Below, one piece after another: positions 38,701 to 52,269 of a stretch of DNA of 64,000 nt (position 1 is its first letter; each line of letters begins with the position of its first letter). The translations under genes and the position numbers were made by a program. The notes under the pieces were generated by a model. That model searched no databases, was not told the DNA's origin, and saw only the letters and a program-made list of their open reading frames with translations. Source of the stretch: Paguma larvata. Taxonomy: Eukaryota > Chordata > Mammalia > Carnivora > Viverridae. The DNA is taken from the NCBI GenBank assembly GCA_030068075.1, contig CM057829.1, forward strand, positions 88,775,889 through 88,839,888. The letters run 5' to 3'.

Positions 38701-41334
38701 GAGAGGATAGGAAAACACAGCTGGGAGATCGAGCGTGGGTCTGGTCCTTGCAGAAGGACCCATGAGGTAAAAAGGCTTTATTAACTGTCATCCCACAGCT
38801 CCGCTGCAAGCCCTGCAAACAGGGATAAATTTGCACCTGCTGATAACTCGTCATGACATGTGAGGTCTCTAGGCCAGAGGCCATTGGTTCTCTCATGGGC
38901 AGCCCCCAATACCTACCTCCAGTCCACCGGGGTTAGCCCCCAGTGCACACCACATGCCTTTATATACTATACCTGGCTTAAAATCATTTTTTTACATTTT
39001 TATGTCTCCCAATACACCCGTAAGCCCTCTGGGGCAAGGACTGTATCCCCAGAACTTGATAGATCTTGTCACTGCCCTGTTGTTTTCTCTACCTACCCTA
39101 TTACCTTCATGGGCTCATCCGTCCATTAATCCTGGACACCACTGTGCCCTTGTCTCAACCATGTGCCACAGGAATAAAAAGGCAGAAGCTGTAGCCCTGG
39201 GGTCCAATAGTTGACAATTCTCTAAAATGTTGCGTTGTCTCCCCAACAAGCCCATGCACATGTTCCTTAAGGACCCACCTTTAGCATTTTAGTGTACATA
39301 ATAGTTATTTAACTAAATGTAAGAGTTAGTAAAAACCAAACAACAAATCTGTAACACAGAAGTCTCACCCTACTGAGCAGAATTTTTTCTAAAATAATAC
39401 TCAGAGTTTCATTTATGAAGAGGGTCTAAAATACCATAAAGATACACTCTAATACTCTCCTGATACTCCTACAGAAGAGGGAGGCTAATCTCAAGTTTAT
39501 ACATGGCCAGAAAATATAAATAAGAAATTCTAGGAAGATAACCTCATTTATTTGAAAGATGCATTAAAAGCTTTTTGCTGTTCATGGTCAACGATAACAT
39601 GTCTTCGTGCCACCTATAAAACATGAAATGAAGGGATGTCTATCCTGGTAGTCATAAAAGTACTATACTTTAGAAACCCTTGTCCTTCTTTTCACTGGAA
39701 CTGAGAAAGTCAGGATCTTAGCATAGCAGTCACTGGTGCATTTCTGAGGCCAGAAAGAACCTTTGCAGAGAAAGAGTTTTTACCTTCACCAAAAGGAAGC
39801 CAGATTGCTGGCAGTGAAAATTAAGAGGGTTCTGTGGGGTTATTTAAGGTAACAGATGTGGAGTAAAACCTGCAAGTGTTACAGTGTATCTGCAGCAAGT
39901 GATTAAATACTTTCGGATTTCAGAAGCACACACAGTCTAATGCATGCCCTGTTATTACAGAATAATATAGTGTATTGGTTATTACTGACTAGGGAAAAAG
40001 CAAGAGGAGGGCAGGATGATGCAATAAAACAGGAGGGCACACACTGTCTACAATAAACATAACAACTATAAACATGCCATAATGAGAAGTTTAAAAGGAA
40101 ACTGGAATCAGGAGGTGGAACATAGGAGGGTGTATGGACTAGGGAGGCAATTTATTCATGATTGGCATGATTAAACCATGACAAGGGAACATCCAACTAT
40201 ATTAGAGTAGCCATGACTCGTTCCATAAAAACAGGTGAAAAATATTGTAGCAATCGCTAATAGATAAGGTCTGAAAAATAAATTCCATAAAGTCTACATT
40301 TCTAATTCAACAGAACTATAAAAAGAAGTTGCTATTTTCATGACTATAAACCTAATAACAATAAAACACAACTGTCATAATGTATCCCCAGGACTTAACA
40401 GAGTTGTCACTATCCAGAAGCACTGTAGCTCTGGGCAAAATCTTTGGAAATTAACTATAATATTGCCTACAATGATTTTTCCAAAACCATTCAAAACAAT
40501 TCTGTTTTGACCTTTCTTGTCCTGGGTAATACGGAGAGGTACAAAGGTGATTGAGTCATTCATTAAGTGACTATAATATAATCAGGTCTAAAATCATTCC
40601 CAAGAGCAACTCATATCGGGAGGGGACTGAAGGTTCATCTATTACTACAAACTAGGTGGTACAGTGAATTACAATTTACGCATGTCTCGCATGCTCAAAG
40701 AAGGTGCCTACATAATTCCAAAAAGCCGTGTTACTGTTTGCCATTCATCAAATTTGAGAAATTTCTAGATATGCCTAATACATAAGAGAGCAAAGAGCCT
40801 AATAAAGAACATTGATAGAGTCATTAAATCACCATTTACATAGCTAATAAGAGGAGCAAGACGTTACCCTGTGAGCTCAGCTTTCCCCTGGAAACTGCCT
40901 CTTGAAAATTCTAATGAGAATCTGCATGCTAAAAATATATGAACATGGAAATAACAGAGAAGATTTTATTTTTGAGAAAAGGGGAAGAAGTATTTAAAGT
41001 TAATCACAAAGCTTGATCATTCAGGAACTAAAAACACATTTACTATGGGCCTATTAACCCATGAAAGAAAATTCAGTATAAGTGTGTCACTAACTAAAGA
41101 AATAAGCTTTAAAACACAATTTCAAGATAAATCTTTAATGATCAAAGTATCTCTACAAGGAGAAGAGGTACAAGCAGCAAAGGATAAAAAGAATTTCATC
41201 CATTTTCCCTCTATAATGCCTTTTACTTCTGTAGAGAACTTTAGTTCAGACCTTCACAGATGCACGTCAGGACTATTTAAATGAAGAGTGTGCCTTGCTT
41301 CAGTCACCTTAATGTTCTCATTTCCTGTTCAAAA
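38701..41334. other. Intronic sequence
   Basis: No gene recognised. A small forward L2-like piece may lie at about 38985-39070 ('ctctggggcaaggactgtat'). The remaining 2 kb is unique AT-rich sequence. Confidence 0.45.
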
Positions 41335-42338
41335 ACCTTTACTTACCAAACTCCACACCCAAAAAACAAATAATCTAGTAAAGAAATGGGCAGAAGACAT
41401 GAATAGACACTTTTCCAAAGAAGACATCCAGATGGCCAACAGACACATGAAATGATGCTCAATGTCACTCATCATCAGGGAAATACAAATCAAAACCACA
41501 CTGAGATACCACCTCATACCGGTTAGAGTGGCTAAAATGAACAACTCAGGAAACAACAGATGTTGGCGAGGATGTGGAGAAACGGAAACCCTCTTGCACT
41601 GTTGGTGGGAATGCAAACTGGTGGAGTCTCTCTGAAAAACAGTGTGGAGGTTCCTCAAAAAATAAAAAAAAGAACTACCTTATGACCTAGCAATAGTACT
41701 GCTAGGAATTTATCAAAAAGATACAGAGGCACATGTACCCCAATGTTTATAGGAGTGCTTTCAACAGTAGCCAAATTAAGGAAAGAGCCCAAATGTCCAT
41801 CAACTGATAAATGGATAAAGAAGATGTGGTTTGTATATGCAATGGAATACTACCTGGCAATGAGAAAGAATGAAATCATGCCATTTGCAGCAACGTGGTT
41901 GAAACTGGAAGGTATTATGAGTGAAATAAATCAGTCAAAGAAAGACAGACATCATATATTTTTACTCATACGTGGATCTTGAGAAACTTAACAGAAGACC
42001 ATGGGGGAAGGGAAGGGGGAAAAAAGTAGTTACAAATGGAGAGGGAGGGAGACAAACCAAAAGAGACTCTTAAATACAGAGAACAAGCTGAGGGTTGATG
42101 GGGAGGTGGGGGAGAGGGGAAAGTGGGTGATGGGCATTGAGGAGGGCACTTGTTGGGATGAGCACTGGGTATTGTATGTAAGCAATGAACCATTGGAATC
42201 TACACCAAAAATCAACAGCACACTTTCCACACTGTATGTTAGCCAATTTGACAATAAATTATATTTAAAAATTTTTATTTCTGTCACTTAAAAAAATAAA
42301 ATGTGTATAAATTAGTTAAAGTAAAAAAAAAAAAACTT
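41335..42338 (+). mobile_element. L1 3' kilobase (end of ORF2 plus 3' UTR)
   Basis: Best-preserved L1 in the window. ORF2 C-terminal text includes 'gaagacatccagatggccaa', 'atcaaaaccacactgagata', 'gttggcgaggatgtggagaa' and 'catggaatac'-type sequence ('gcaatggaatactacctggc'). The 3' UTR follows with 'gagactcttaaatacagaga', the longer GTATTGTATGTAAGCAATGA tail, CAATTTGACAATAAATT and A-rich sequence. It is 5' truncated, and its frames carry stops and shifts. A probable imperfect duplication ('aaaacctttact', 'aaaactttact') flanks it. Confidence 0.93.
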
Positions 42339-43537
42339 TACTGGTTCTCCATAAAACAAATTAAATTCCTTGGTTTAGCTGATATTTGGCACCAATCAGT
42401 GCTTCCAAACACGTCACCCTGCACCTTCATCCACAGGGATAAACCCTCCCCCACACCTCCTCTAGTCCCAGTCACAACACGTCTCTGTATTTCTTCATCA
42501 TCTTGGTCTTCGTGAAGTATCCTCTCCTTTCCCTTCTGCCTGTATCTGAACCCTACTCTCAAAGCCAGGTCAGGCACAAGGCATTCCCCTATCATCCAGG
42601 CTACAGTCCCTGCAGCTGACACCATTCATAAAACCCTTTGTGTACACCAACTCTTTCCTATACACTACTTAATCCAATGTTTATTTCCACCGTACTGCAA
42701 AAATAACAACATTTCTTATACCACTTCTTTATATTCTAGCACCTTTCACCCAACCCCTACCCTCATTGACTACAATGGCCAGCATAGCATCCTTCCAATG
42801 CAGGTCAGCTGGCATCTACTGAGCCAAAGACACATAATAGCAATGATAGGTGAAAATTAAAGGTTAAGTATCCCTTTATTATATAAGGACAATTTGAAAC
42901 AAAGGAAACTTTTGAGTAGCTCATCTTTTTTCTTTAACATTTCTGAGGATTTGGAATCCAAGATGATGCTACCAAGTTGCTTTCTTCCAGCAGAAACAGT
43001 GATGAGTTTACCCTGGATTTCATGCTTTGCCAGTGTGCCCCCAGGAGACCCTCTGCTCGCCCCATGACAATTCGCTGCAAACGCCTATTCCCTCATCTGT
43101 CTGTAGGAGTGGCTCCTTAAGCAAAGACAGTGAGTTCCATTTCTGATCTCTACCTATCAGTAGTCTATACAGTAGGAACTCAGTCAGTGACTGACCTAGC
43201 ACCATGATTATCTAAAGTGAACACAATTAAAGAATAACCTTCACGAGGCACATAAATAGTAAATAAACTTAATTCATGACAATGTGATTTCAAATGAGAC
43301 ATATGGTCAAAATTACAAGGACTACATATATGTAAGTATTAACCACAAAAATGAACACACAAACATCAAGAGAAATCCTATATGGACCTAATGTGTGTTC
43401 ATGTGTGTGATTTTTATATGTCATAGAATATTTCTAGAAGAAATTGCAATTTTAGAGAGGGAAAATGAGGGAAGAGAAGTGTTGTTTCTATTTTCAACTC
43501 TTCTGTATTACTTTTAAACTAGGGAACTTGTATATCT
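42339..43537. other. Intronic sequence
   Basis: No gene recognised. The C/T-rich part at 42380-42790 may be an old repeat I cannot name. Confidence 0.4.
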
Positions 43538-43538
43538 C

Positions 43539-43829
43539 TTTTTTTGAGAGAGAGAGAGAAAGTGAGCAGGAGAAGGGCAGGGGCAGGGTGGGGCGGGGGG
43601 AGGAAGAGAATCTTAAGCATGCTCCATGCCCAACATGGAGCCCAATGCAGAGCCCAATGTGGGGCTGGATCTCATGACCGTGAGATCATGGTCTGAGCCA
43701 AAATCAAGAGTCACTTGACCGAGCCTGCTTCAGATTCTGTGTCTCCCTCTCTCTCTGCCCCTCCCCTGCTCATGCTCTGTCTCTATGTCTCTCAAAAATA
43801 AATAAACATTTTTAAAAAATAAACAAAGA
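43539..43829. mobile_element. Composite of two CAN SINE pieces in opposite orientation
   Basis: The left part (43539-43720) is a reverse-oriented SINE reading from its CT/GA stretch back to the tRNA head ('gtgagatcatggtctgagcc'). The right part (43721-43829) is the 3' half of a forward SINE, from GAGCCTGCTTCAGATTCTGT through a CT stretch to AATAAATAAACATT and A-rich tail. The junction falls in shared GAGCC-like bases. The left tail is short. Confidence 0.85.
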
Positions 43830-44626
43830 AGAAAAGAAAACAGATTTCATTAGTTTTTGGAAGTCCAATGGGGAGATTTTGTTTTTGTGCCTTAACTACT
43901 GTATAACAATGGATAAATTCCTTCTTAACTTAGTATTTCCTAGTTTAAATTCTTCTTTCATCTCTGTGTTCAACACTCCTGTATATTTAAGGATGGAATT
44001 ACCCAAACGCATATCCATCCTTCCAAGTAGTAAAAAGAGACAGTGAAACTTTCTTCCTGAGGTATGAGATTGTAATAACAAAACCTTCTCCGATGTTCAA
44101 TAAAAAGAAGCAATGCCTTTTCCACAGTGACTTTAACTAAAATGCACTTTTTAAGTAAAGTGCTCAGTACTCATAACAGAGGGTGCACACTGAAAACTAT
44201 CTGGGCATCACAAACCTGCTTCCTCCCTTTTGTCAGAGTAAAGAGATCTGGCTTCTGTGGGAGATTTTAAATGCATGGCCCAAGTCTCCTGGAGACCACG
44301 ATCTTCTCATCTTTATATACCAAGCCGCTAAAATAATCTAGCAAATAGTAGCTTCTTAGTGAGCATCAGTTCAATGAATGACATTTTCTCAGATAGTACA
44401 TGTATTTGTAGAAATCAACAGAATAATAGAGCTCTGATAAGTAAGGAAATAACAGTTTCTGTAACCACTAGATAGCCATTTTTTACTTTATATTTAAAAC
44501 CACTTTGACTCAAAATCCAGTTTTTGGATTTTATGTAAAATCCAGTTTATGGATTATGTAAAGCCCAGTAATTATCTCCTGAGTTACTCTACTGATGTGG
44601 CACCACAAAGAAAAGGAAAGAGGTGA
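43830..44626. other. Intronic unique sequence
   Basis: No gene or repeat recognised. Confidence 0.5.
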
Positions 44627-44837
44627 GGGGCGCCTGGGCGGTTCAGTTGGTTAAACGTCTGATTTCGGCTCAGGTCATGATCTTGCGGTTCATGAGTTTG
44701 AGCCCCATGTCAGGCTATGCACTGACAGCACAGAGCCTGGAGCCTACTTAAGATTCTCTGTCTCCCCCTCTCTGCCCCTCCAATGCTTATACTCTCTCTC
44801 TTAAAAATAAATAAATAAACATAAAAAAAAAAAAAAA
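44627..44837 (+). mobile_element. CAN SINE
   Basis: Full-length carnivore SINE with head GGGGCGCCTGGGCGGTTCAG, 'gcacagagcctggagcctac' body, AATAAATAAATAAAC and poly(A). The flanking duplication is imperfect. Confidence 0.94.
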
Positions 44838-45853
<1,016 letters not shown>

Positions 45854-46079
45854 TCACCAGGAATGGCAGTCATCCGTATTTGACAAAAGAAGCAAGCAAA
45901 AGATAGCCATATAACTGGTTGCCACAAACACCTTGATTATTTTAGAAATGCCTAACATTTAATTAATAGGTAGGGATGTAGCTGCCCCATATACCACAGC
46001 CAAATGATACAATATGCTCGTGAAAATGTCTGGATTTTAAAATACATTTTGGATTATTTTTATAGGTAGAAAATAAATC

Positions 46080-46185
46080 TGTAATTCAACTTCTCTGAGC
46101 TTTTGTGTCCTCATTGGTGAGGTACGGATTATAAAATCTACTCTCAAGGTTTTCTGGGTAGGATGAACTCAGCAGAACTCAGGAG
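46080..46185 (+). repeat. MIR SINE fragment
   Basis: Forward MIR 3' half: 'cttctctgagcttttgtgtc', 'ctcattggtgaggtacggat', 'aaggttttctgggtaggatg'. Confidence 0.6.
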
Positions 46186-46369
46186 AACACTGAGCTGTCT
46201 GGTAAACTGGTGCTATCTGATGATTGGCAAGAAGCATGTCAGCTGTTCCAAGATCAATCACTCTGGTGAACATTCCTAATATTTTTAGAGCTGGCAAACC
46301 AGTGAGACCAGGCTTGGAAGTAGTTAAAAATCTCTTTTAACCACCAGTTCTTTCCACTCCATCTTCAAT

Positions 46370-46600
46370 ATATATCAAGCTCCTAATATATACCAGGCTT
46401 TGTGCTATGCAGAAAGGAAAGATAAATAAGACACCCAGAGTCCCTGCCCTTCTGCAGATTACAAGCTATTTGGAAGAAGAAATGGTAAACAAATACTAAA
46501 CATAATAACTGCAGGCTGTGATATGAAGGGGATAAAGAGTATATCTTAGAGAGTTTATTACAAAGGTATTGAGGTATTGAGGTATTTAGGGGCTGAAGAT
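46370..46600 (-). repeat. L2/MIR3-like fragment
   Basis: Reverse-complement old-LINE text: 'tataccaggctttgtgctat', 'aagataaataagacacccag', 'agtccctgcccttctgcaga'. Confidence 0.5.
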
Positions 46601-48318
46601 GACAGCTTGGCCCAGCCCACGGCTACCATCTCAGCCCACTTCCAGGCAGCACAGAATCCTGTCTGACTTCTCCGTTTTCATAAGAGGATATCGACCCTTC
46701 CCACTGGCAGCCAAAAAGAAAAATGTTTCATAGTCTTCTTTATGAGGACTCATGGGAGAATTTTCTCTCAGGTTCTAGAACTAGCTGGGCTGCTCCTGGG
46801 TAATTGATTTCTTTTTATCTCACAAACACCATGAATCATCTAACTCACCATGTTTCCCTTTTTCCACAGAAGTCAAAAAGCTCTGAGCCCCAAATCCGAT
46901 TTGTCACCACCTCTAACAACTGTACCAGTCATCGTGGCAGGCGTTCTGTGCAGCAAACACCACTGGCTTCCTTTGTTTTTCTTATTTCATTTTTCCTTTT
47001 CTTTAATGGGTTCACCTTTTTAAGGAATTTACATGCATTTAAATACTCTTTGGATTAAGATAGGTATATTAAATGTAATAAACTAATGAAGTTAGATATG
47101 TTAAAGTGATTGGTAGATTTCCATGGATCAGCAAATATTCATTTATCTTCTCTTCCTTTTCCCTGTCTGTTCTTCTACAAAGAGATCAGGCAAAAGGATA
47201 ATTCAGGCAAGGAGTCCCTCAAGTGACAAGGGATAGAAATGAGCTAAAACAGGTTCAAGAATATGATGGCCACAAACTACCGTGTAGTGGTACATGTCAG
47301 CAAATTACAATGACTTCATATTGAATAGTCCATCTACTCAGTGCAAGTGAAAAAAAAAAAACATTATCCTACATAAGCAGCAAAAATTTAGAAGGCAGGC
47401 ATGCAATTTGCCTTCCAAGCTTGGGAAGTTGAATCATATTGCTGGTCTACTTTCCTACTCTAATCACCTCCTGAGGAAAACACACAACATAGATTCTGGG
47501 CACTCCTTCGTCAGAAATTCAATGCCCTCCAAAATGTGGCTCCCACATATTTTTCTAACAGTATCTGAAAATTGTCCTCCAATGACCCCTCACTTTACCC
47601 AAAATAGTTCTCCCCAAACTGACCTTATATTTTCCTCTCCTGCTCTTCCAACACATACCTATAGAACTCCTCTTATAAAGAACTATCTTAAATCCTCGCC
47701 TCTATAAAGCCCTTCCCTACTGCTAGCCTCAGTCATTCTTTCAGTACTGAGTGTCTCAGTGGAGGCCCTGGGGAGACATCAATGAACAGAAGGACTAAGT
47801 TGCTGTGCTCATGAAGAAGACACCAGGGCCACTTCCTGAGGGAATCAGAGGGGACAGGAAACCATTTTTTCTTCCTCCAACCTTATGTTTCAAGTGACAG
47901 TGTCTAATCTTTCCGAGGGGTTCTAAGTTCCTAGAGGGCAAGAGTCAAGAGCTGTTCTGTCATAGTCCAATGGCAACTTGCACAATACTTCACACGTTTG
48001 GAAGAGGAAGAAGACAAAGATGCAAATAAGAAAAGGACTGTTTTCCTCAATGACTACTAATAACCAGGTGCCCATAGTGTTTCTCTGATGGAAGAGATTC
48101 CTCTAGGCCATGAGTGCCCTGACTCACCTGCCCTGAGATCATGTGCCGGTGACAGTGAGCAAGGTGGGCTCTGGCAGGAGGTAGAGCCCCATCTTTGGGT
48201 ATCTCCTGTGTCAAATGGGCACTAGGCAGCAGAATATCCATTCAGTCCCTGCCCAACAGGACTTACTTAGGCTGACAGCAAAAACATTGCACCCCTAAAA
48301 ACATGGCCAAATGATTTT
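46601..48318. other. Intronic sequence
   Basis: No gene recognised. The C/T-rich 47400-47760 part may be a diverged L2, but I am not sure. Confidence 0.4.
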
Positions 48319-48335
48319 TAAAACTCATTTTTTTA

Positions 48336-48436
48336 AATATGGAACACTTCATGTATTTGCGTGTCATCCTTGCACAGGGGCCATGCTAATCTCTGTATCC
48401 TTCCTATTTTAGTCTATGTGCTGCTGAAGCAAGCAC
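48336..48436 (-). pseudogene. U6 snRNA retrocopy
   Basis: The reverse strand reads as U6 spliceosomal RNA along its length: start GTGCTTGCTTCAGCAGCACA, middle 'ggcccctgtgcaaggatgac' and end 'cattgaagtgttccatatt'-like with several substitutions and a two-base deletion. It ends in a short A tract and sits between copies of the target word TAAAACTCATT (48319-48329 and 48437-48447). This shows L1-mediated retroposition rather than a working gene; no U6 promoter (PSE/TATA) is recognised upstream, where an L1 tail lies instead. Confidence 0.93.
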
Positions 48437-48450
48437 TAAAACTCATTCTT

Positions 48451-48610
48451 TCTTTTTTTTAATTTTATAATAGTTTATTTTCAAATTGGTTTACATATAA
48501 CACCCAGTGTTCATCCCAACATGTGCCCTTTTTAATGTCCATCACCCCCTCTCCCCCCTCCCTCATCCCCCTCACCCTCAGTTTTTTCTTAGTCTTTGAG
48601 AGTCTCTTAT
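48451..48610 (-). mobile_element. L1 3' tail, antisense, 5' truncated
   Basis: Reverse-oriented carnivore L1 end: poly(T) at left, 'aatagtttattttcaaattg', 'aacacccagtgttcatccca', then C-rich 3' UTR text. An exact 14-base duplication, TAAAACTCATTCTT, lies at 48437-48450 and 48611-48624. It shares this target word with the adjacent U6 retrocopy. Confidence 0.93.
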
Positions 48611-48624
48611 TAAAACTCATTCTT

Positions 48625-49018
48625 AATGCAACATTTCACCACAGAGATTTCATAGCAATAAGCAGAGAGCAAACCAGGATTCCTCCATTTTTCTCTTGTA
48701 CACCATCTTGTACACCATCGGACCCCCAAAGTATGCCTCTCAACTACTGAAGAAGTCTTTCCAAAATTTTTGCAAAGCTTCCAATGATAGAAATGCTCCA
48801 AATAGGTTTAAATAAAGATTTAAAACAAATAAATGATTTGAATTTCTACATATTCACATGAAAATGCAAACAAATATAAAGAGTTATACTCTTGATAAAT
48901 AAAAATACTAGTATTTTGATGCACATCTAAAAAGACCACAAAGAATCCACCAAAACATAGCAAAAGATCGTGAGGTCAAGTAGATTACGGTTTGAGCCAC
49001 TAACCGTGAAACCACCCA
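48625..49018. other. Intronic unique sequence
   Basis: No gene or repeat recognised. Confidence 0.5.
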
Positions 49019-49155
49019 TCTAGACCTTTTTCCTCTTTATAACTCAAGTGGATGTGCTAAGGTTCAGAAAAATATTAATGAGAAACTCATAGCACAGTGC
49101 CCAGAACTTGGTAAAGGTTCAATTAATACTAAGTATTAGTTCTTTACTTCCACAC
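49019..49155 (+). repeat. MIR SINE 3' fragment
   Basis: Forward MIR end: 'catagcacagtgcccagaac' then 'ttggtaaaggttcaattaat'. Confidence 0.6.
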
Positions 49156-52100
49156 TTTGTGGCATTTTTTTGGCACCTGATTTCTCCAAAACAATAGTTT
49201 CACTTTGGAAGCAACTGTAATACATTTCATTATGAACACCACCTTATGCTGTATCTCTTTCCTTTCTCCCTGTAACTCATTTTAATTCGCTCGATTGCTT
49301 CTTAGTCTCTGATCTCTATTGCAGTATGGCCAAAATACTTATTAAGGTGAGCTCTTCATTGCTAAGTAAGCAAATGGAGACCTTGGAGCAGCACAGATCC
49401 GACAGTCTGAGAGGAGCTCAGCCTTCCTATTCCTCTAACAACTTGAAAGATGGGTTAAGATGAAAAGCACGATAAAAAAAAATACCCACTTAAAGACATT
49501 TGAAGTACAGTTGATGTGGTGCCAAGAGCAGCTCTGAATGGCAGATTCACTAAGAACAAAGCATTTGTTTTACTTTTAGAATTCTATTAAATTAGAGGAT
49601 TTCATTTGTATAGATTAAAGGTCTAGATGCTGATGGGAATCACATTATGAGTTCCATTTCCCTCCTCCAAACTCAGACTTCCCCGAAGTGAGGAATATTC
49701 TGGTATCGCGCACACACACACACACACACCCATCCTCTAAGTTAACCTAGTAAAGCTGTCCAACGTTTCCCTGTGGAGGGGGACAAAAAAAAAAATACTT
49801 GGGTGCCCAGCACTTAGACTCTGAAATGAGTACAGCGAGGAATTTGACTTAGCTGACGTTTGTGAAGGAGGGGCAGGACACAGCCCTGCTCTGCTTCTAA
49901 AGCTTTCCTGAAAAGTGCCACACCACCCGCGTTCAGGCCCCCGCAGGTCACCCTCACTAGGGCAGCTCACTCTGTTCTCCCAGGTACGATTGGCATATCA
50001 AAAAGAGAAACTGGGACAGATGCCCTTTGACATATTTTTCAAAATGGCTATTGATATCAATCTACATTTGTTTGTTTGTTTGTTTCCCCTTGAGTGACTT
50101 GTACTAGAACTACAGCTATCCTCAGGTACCTCGCTCTGAAAGCAATGTGAAAGGGGCAATTTGCAATCCCTAGGACTTGCGGCTTGTCAATCTCACTCGT
50201 ATTTGCACAGACCAAAGTAATCCTCTTATTCCATTATGGACAGTCAGAAATCATTCAATTTGCAGAATTAACCATCTGAGTCTACTCTAAACTTTATAAT
50301 AGTCATGTACATATTTGGAATTACTCAAATTCCAATAGAATAAAAGGGGCCATTTTTGCACCATTGGCCTTCTCAGCCTTTCCTTCAGCAATATGCCATG
50401 ATCGCTCATGAGATAAATGCCAACTTGCCATATAGGAAGCTCAGGGTGATGCCCTTGCAAAGCAAATAAAAGGTATCTACATCACTAACAGGTACTTTTA
50501 GCTTCAGAGAAATGCATTAATATGATTTCTATCATTTTGACTGGAAGACTGGTGTCCCCATGATGCCAACAGCAGCACAACCATATGTACAAACTTCAGG
50601 TGAGTTGGAATATTTTATCATGTGATGTTGAGTCAAGATTCTCTGCAAGAACTTTTCTTCTTCAACTCTGCCATATTCTATTACACTTCTATTTTAGATA
50701 ACTGAATTTTTGCTTCTGTCATGTCAGTTTTTGAAGCTGGTCATTCTGAAGTTTCTTTATTCACTTTATGTTATGTGGCAATTCTTAAAAGATATTACCA
50801 GATTTCCCAATCGAGCTCGAAAAAAAACAAACAGAAAAACAAAAACAGCTGAAGGTGATCAAATTACCAAGGAAAACGTGGAAACAAAGACATACAATTG
50901 ATTTGGCTCCAAAGGTGCTGACTGCAATAAGCAGAAGATTGCATTAAACTGTGATTGGATTAAGTAGGAACGACTGCGTCTTATACTAAACTTTTTAATT
51001 GGATTCTAGAATCACTGTCACACGAAGTGCATGACCTTCTTTATATTCTGGCAGAGTTAACGCCAGGCCACTGGGTAAACCTCTGCAGCAGAGAGACCTA
51101 GTTTATGTTTCATTTTCAGGCTCCCATGGAGCCCAGCAGAGACAGCTGATAAGGAGGATTCCATACTGTGAGAGGCTCACAAACTAAGACATCTGCTGGG
51201 AAATTAGGCTAAGGCACCCTTGGAAATATAATAGTCTCATACTAATAAGTGGATTTGTGTTTGCTCCTTGTGGTTTTCTCCATTTGCTTTGGTGATTTTA
51301 GTAGTTCCCAAAAAGTCTTTGGTTTTACATAAACACTGCCTCTGCCTAGAAATGTCTTTCTCCTCTATTTTGTAGGTCTCATCCAACATGCTATAGAGTG
51401 GATGGAACCACAAGGGTAAGAGGTGGCTTAAGCACAATGTTTACCATCATGTTGTGATTTCAAGAAGAAAGACGAAGGTGTAAACAATAGGCAATAACCA
51501 AAAACAATAGGCAAACAATAACCAAACAAAAAACAATACAGTAAAAATCTAATACTTTGGTAATATGTAGCAAAGCCAACCATCCTCATGATAGGGATTG
51601 TGGAATATCTTTGTACAAACCCATGACACAAGTTGAAATATAGCTAAGTCCACACCTGCCACAACATGCATCTAACTTTGCTTCTTTACCCACACAGGTC
51701 ACAGTGATTTCCTGTTCCCTCCTCTCAGTTCCTACACTGTCCACTGCCTCTAACACTCATGTAACACACCTAAGTTCCTGTTACACAGTGTGAATGATGT
51801 ATCTGACAACAATCTCCTAAATTCCTTCTCTTTTGATAGTCTCTGCTTAGTGTCTAACACCATATTTTACAGAGAATAGATGCTCACTTGTAAGTGATTA
51901 ACAAAATAATTCTCACTTTGATAAATTTTTATTCACCTCAAATCCAAATGACCAAAAATTTAAAAAACTGGCAAAACTTTCCACATAAATAAGAAAAAAA
52001 TACCTGCTAAGTAAGCAAGTTTATGGGAGGAATTTTTAAATTCCCAGATTATAATTAATAATGATCATTCTGATATTCTGTGAGATCCTAAATTAAATAA

Positions 52101-52268
52101 ACAAATCGTGTTATTGTTTTAGTGTTATATTAATATGTTATTGTTTTAGTGTTATGTATATTAATAAAATGCACTTAATTTTGTCAAGTTACAATTAAGG
52201 CATGGCATATGTGATACTTAAACAAACCCGGAATACTAAGTTAATTTTATCCTCAACCATTTATTTGA
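49156..52268. other. Intronic sequence, largely repeat-free
   Basis: Over 3 kb with no recognised transposon. A CA microsatellite lies at 49709-49728 and a TTTG tetranucleotide run at about 50068-50084. The 49980-50560 and 50900-51200 parts are free of recognised repeats and are candidate regulatory blocks by inference only. No gene recognised. Confidence 0.45.
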
Positions 52269-52269
52269 A

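Noticed and set aside
41329..41658. 109-residue minus-strand open frame
   Set aside because: Reverse strand of the L1 ORF2 end; not a gene.
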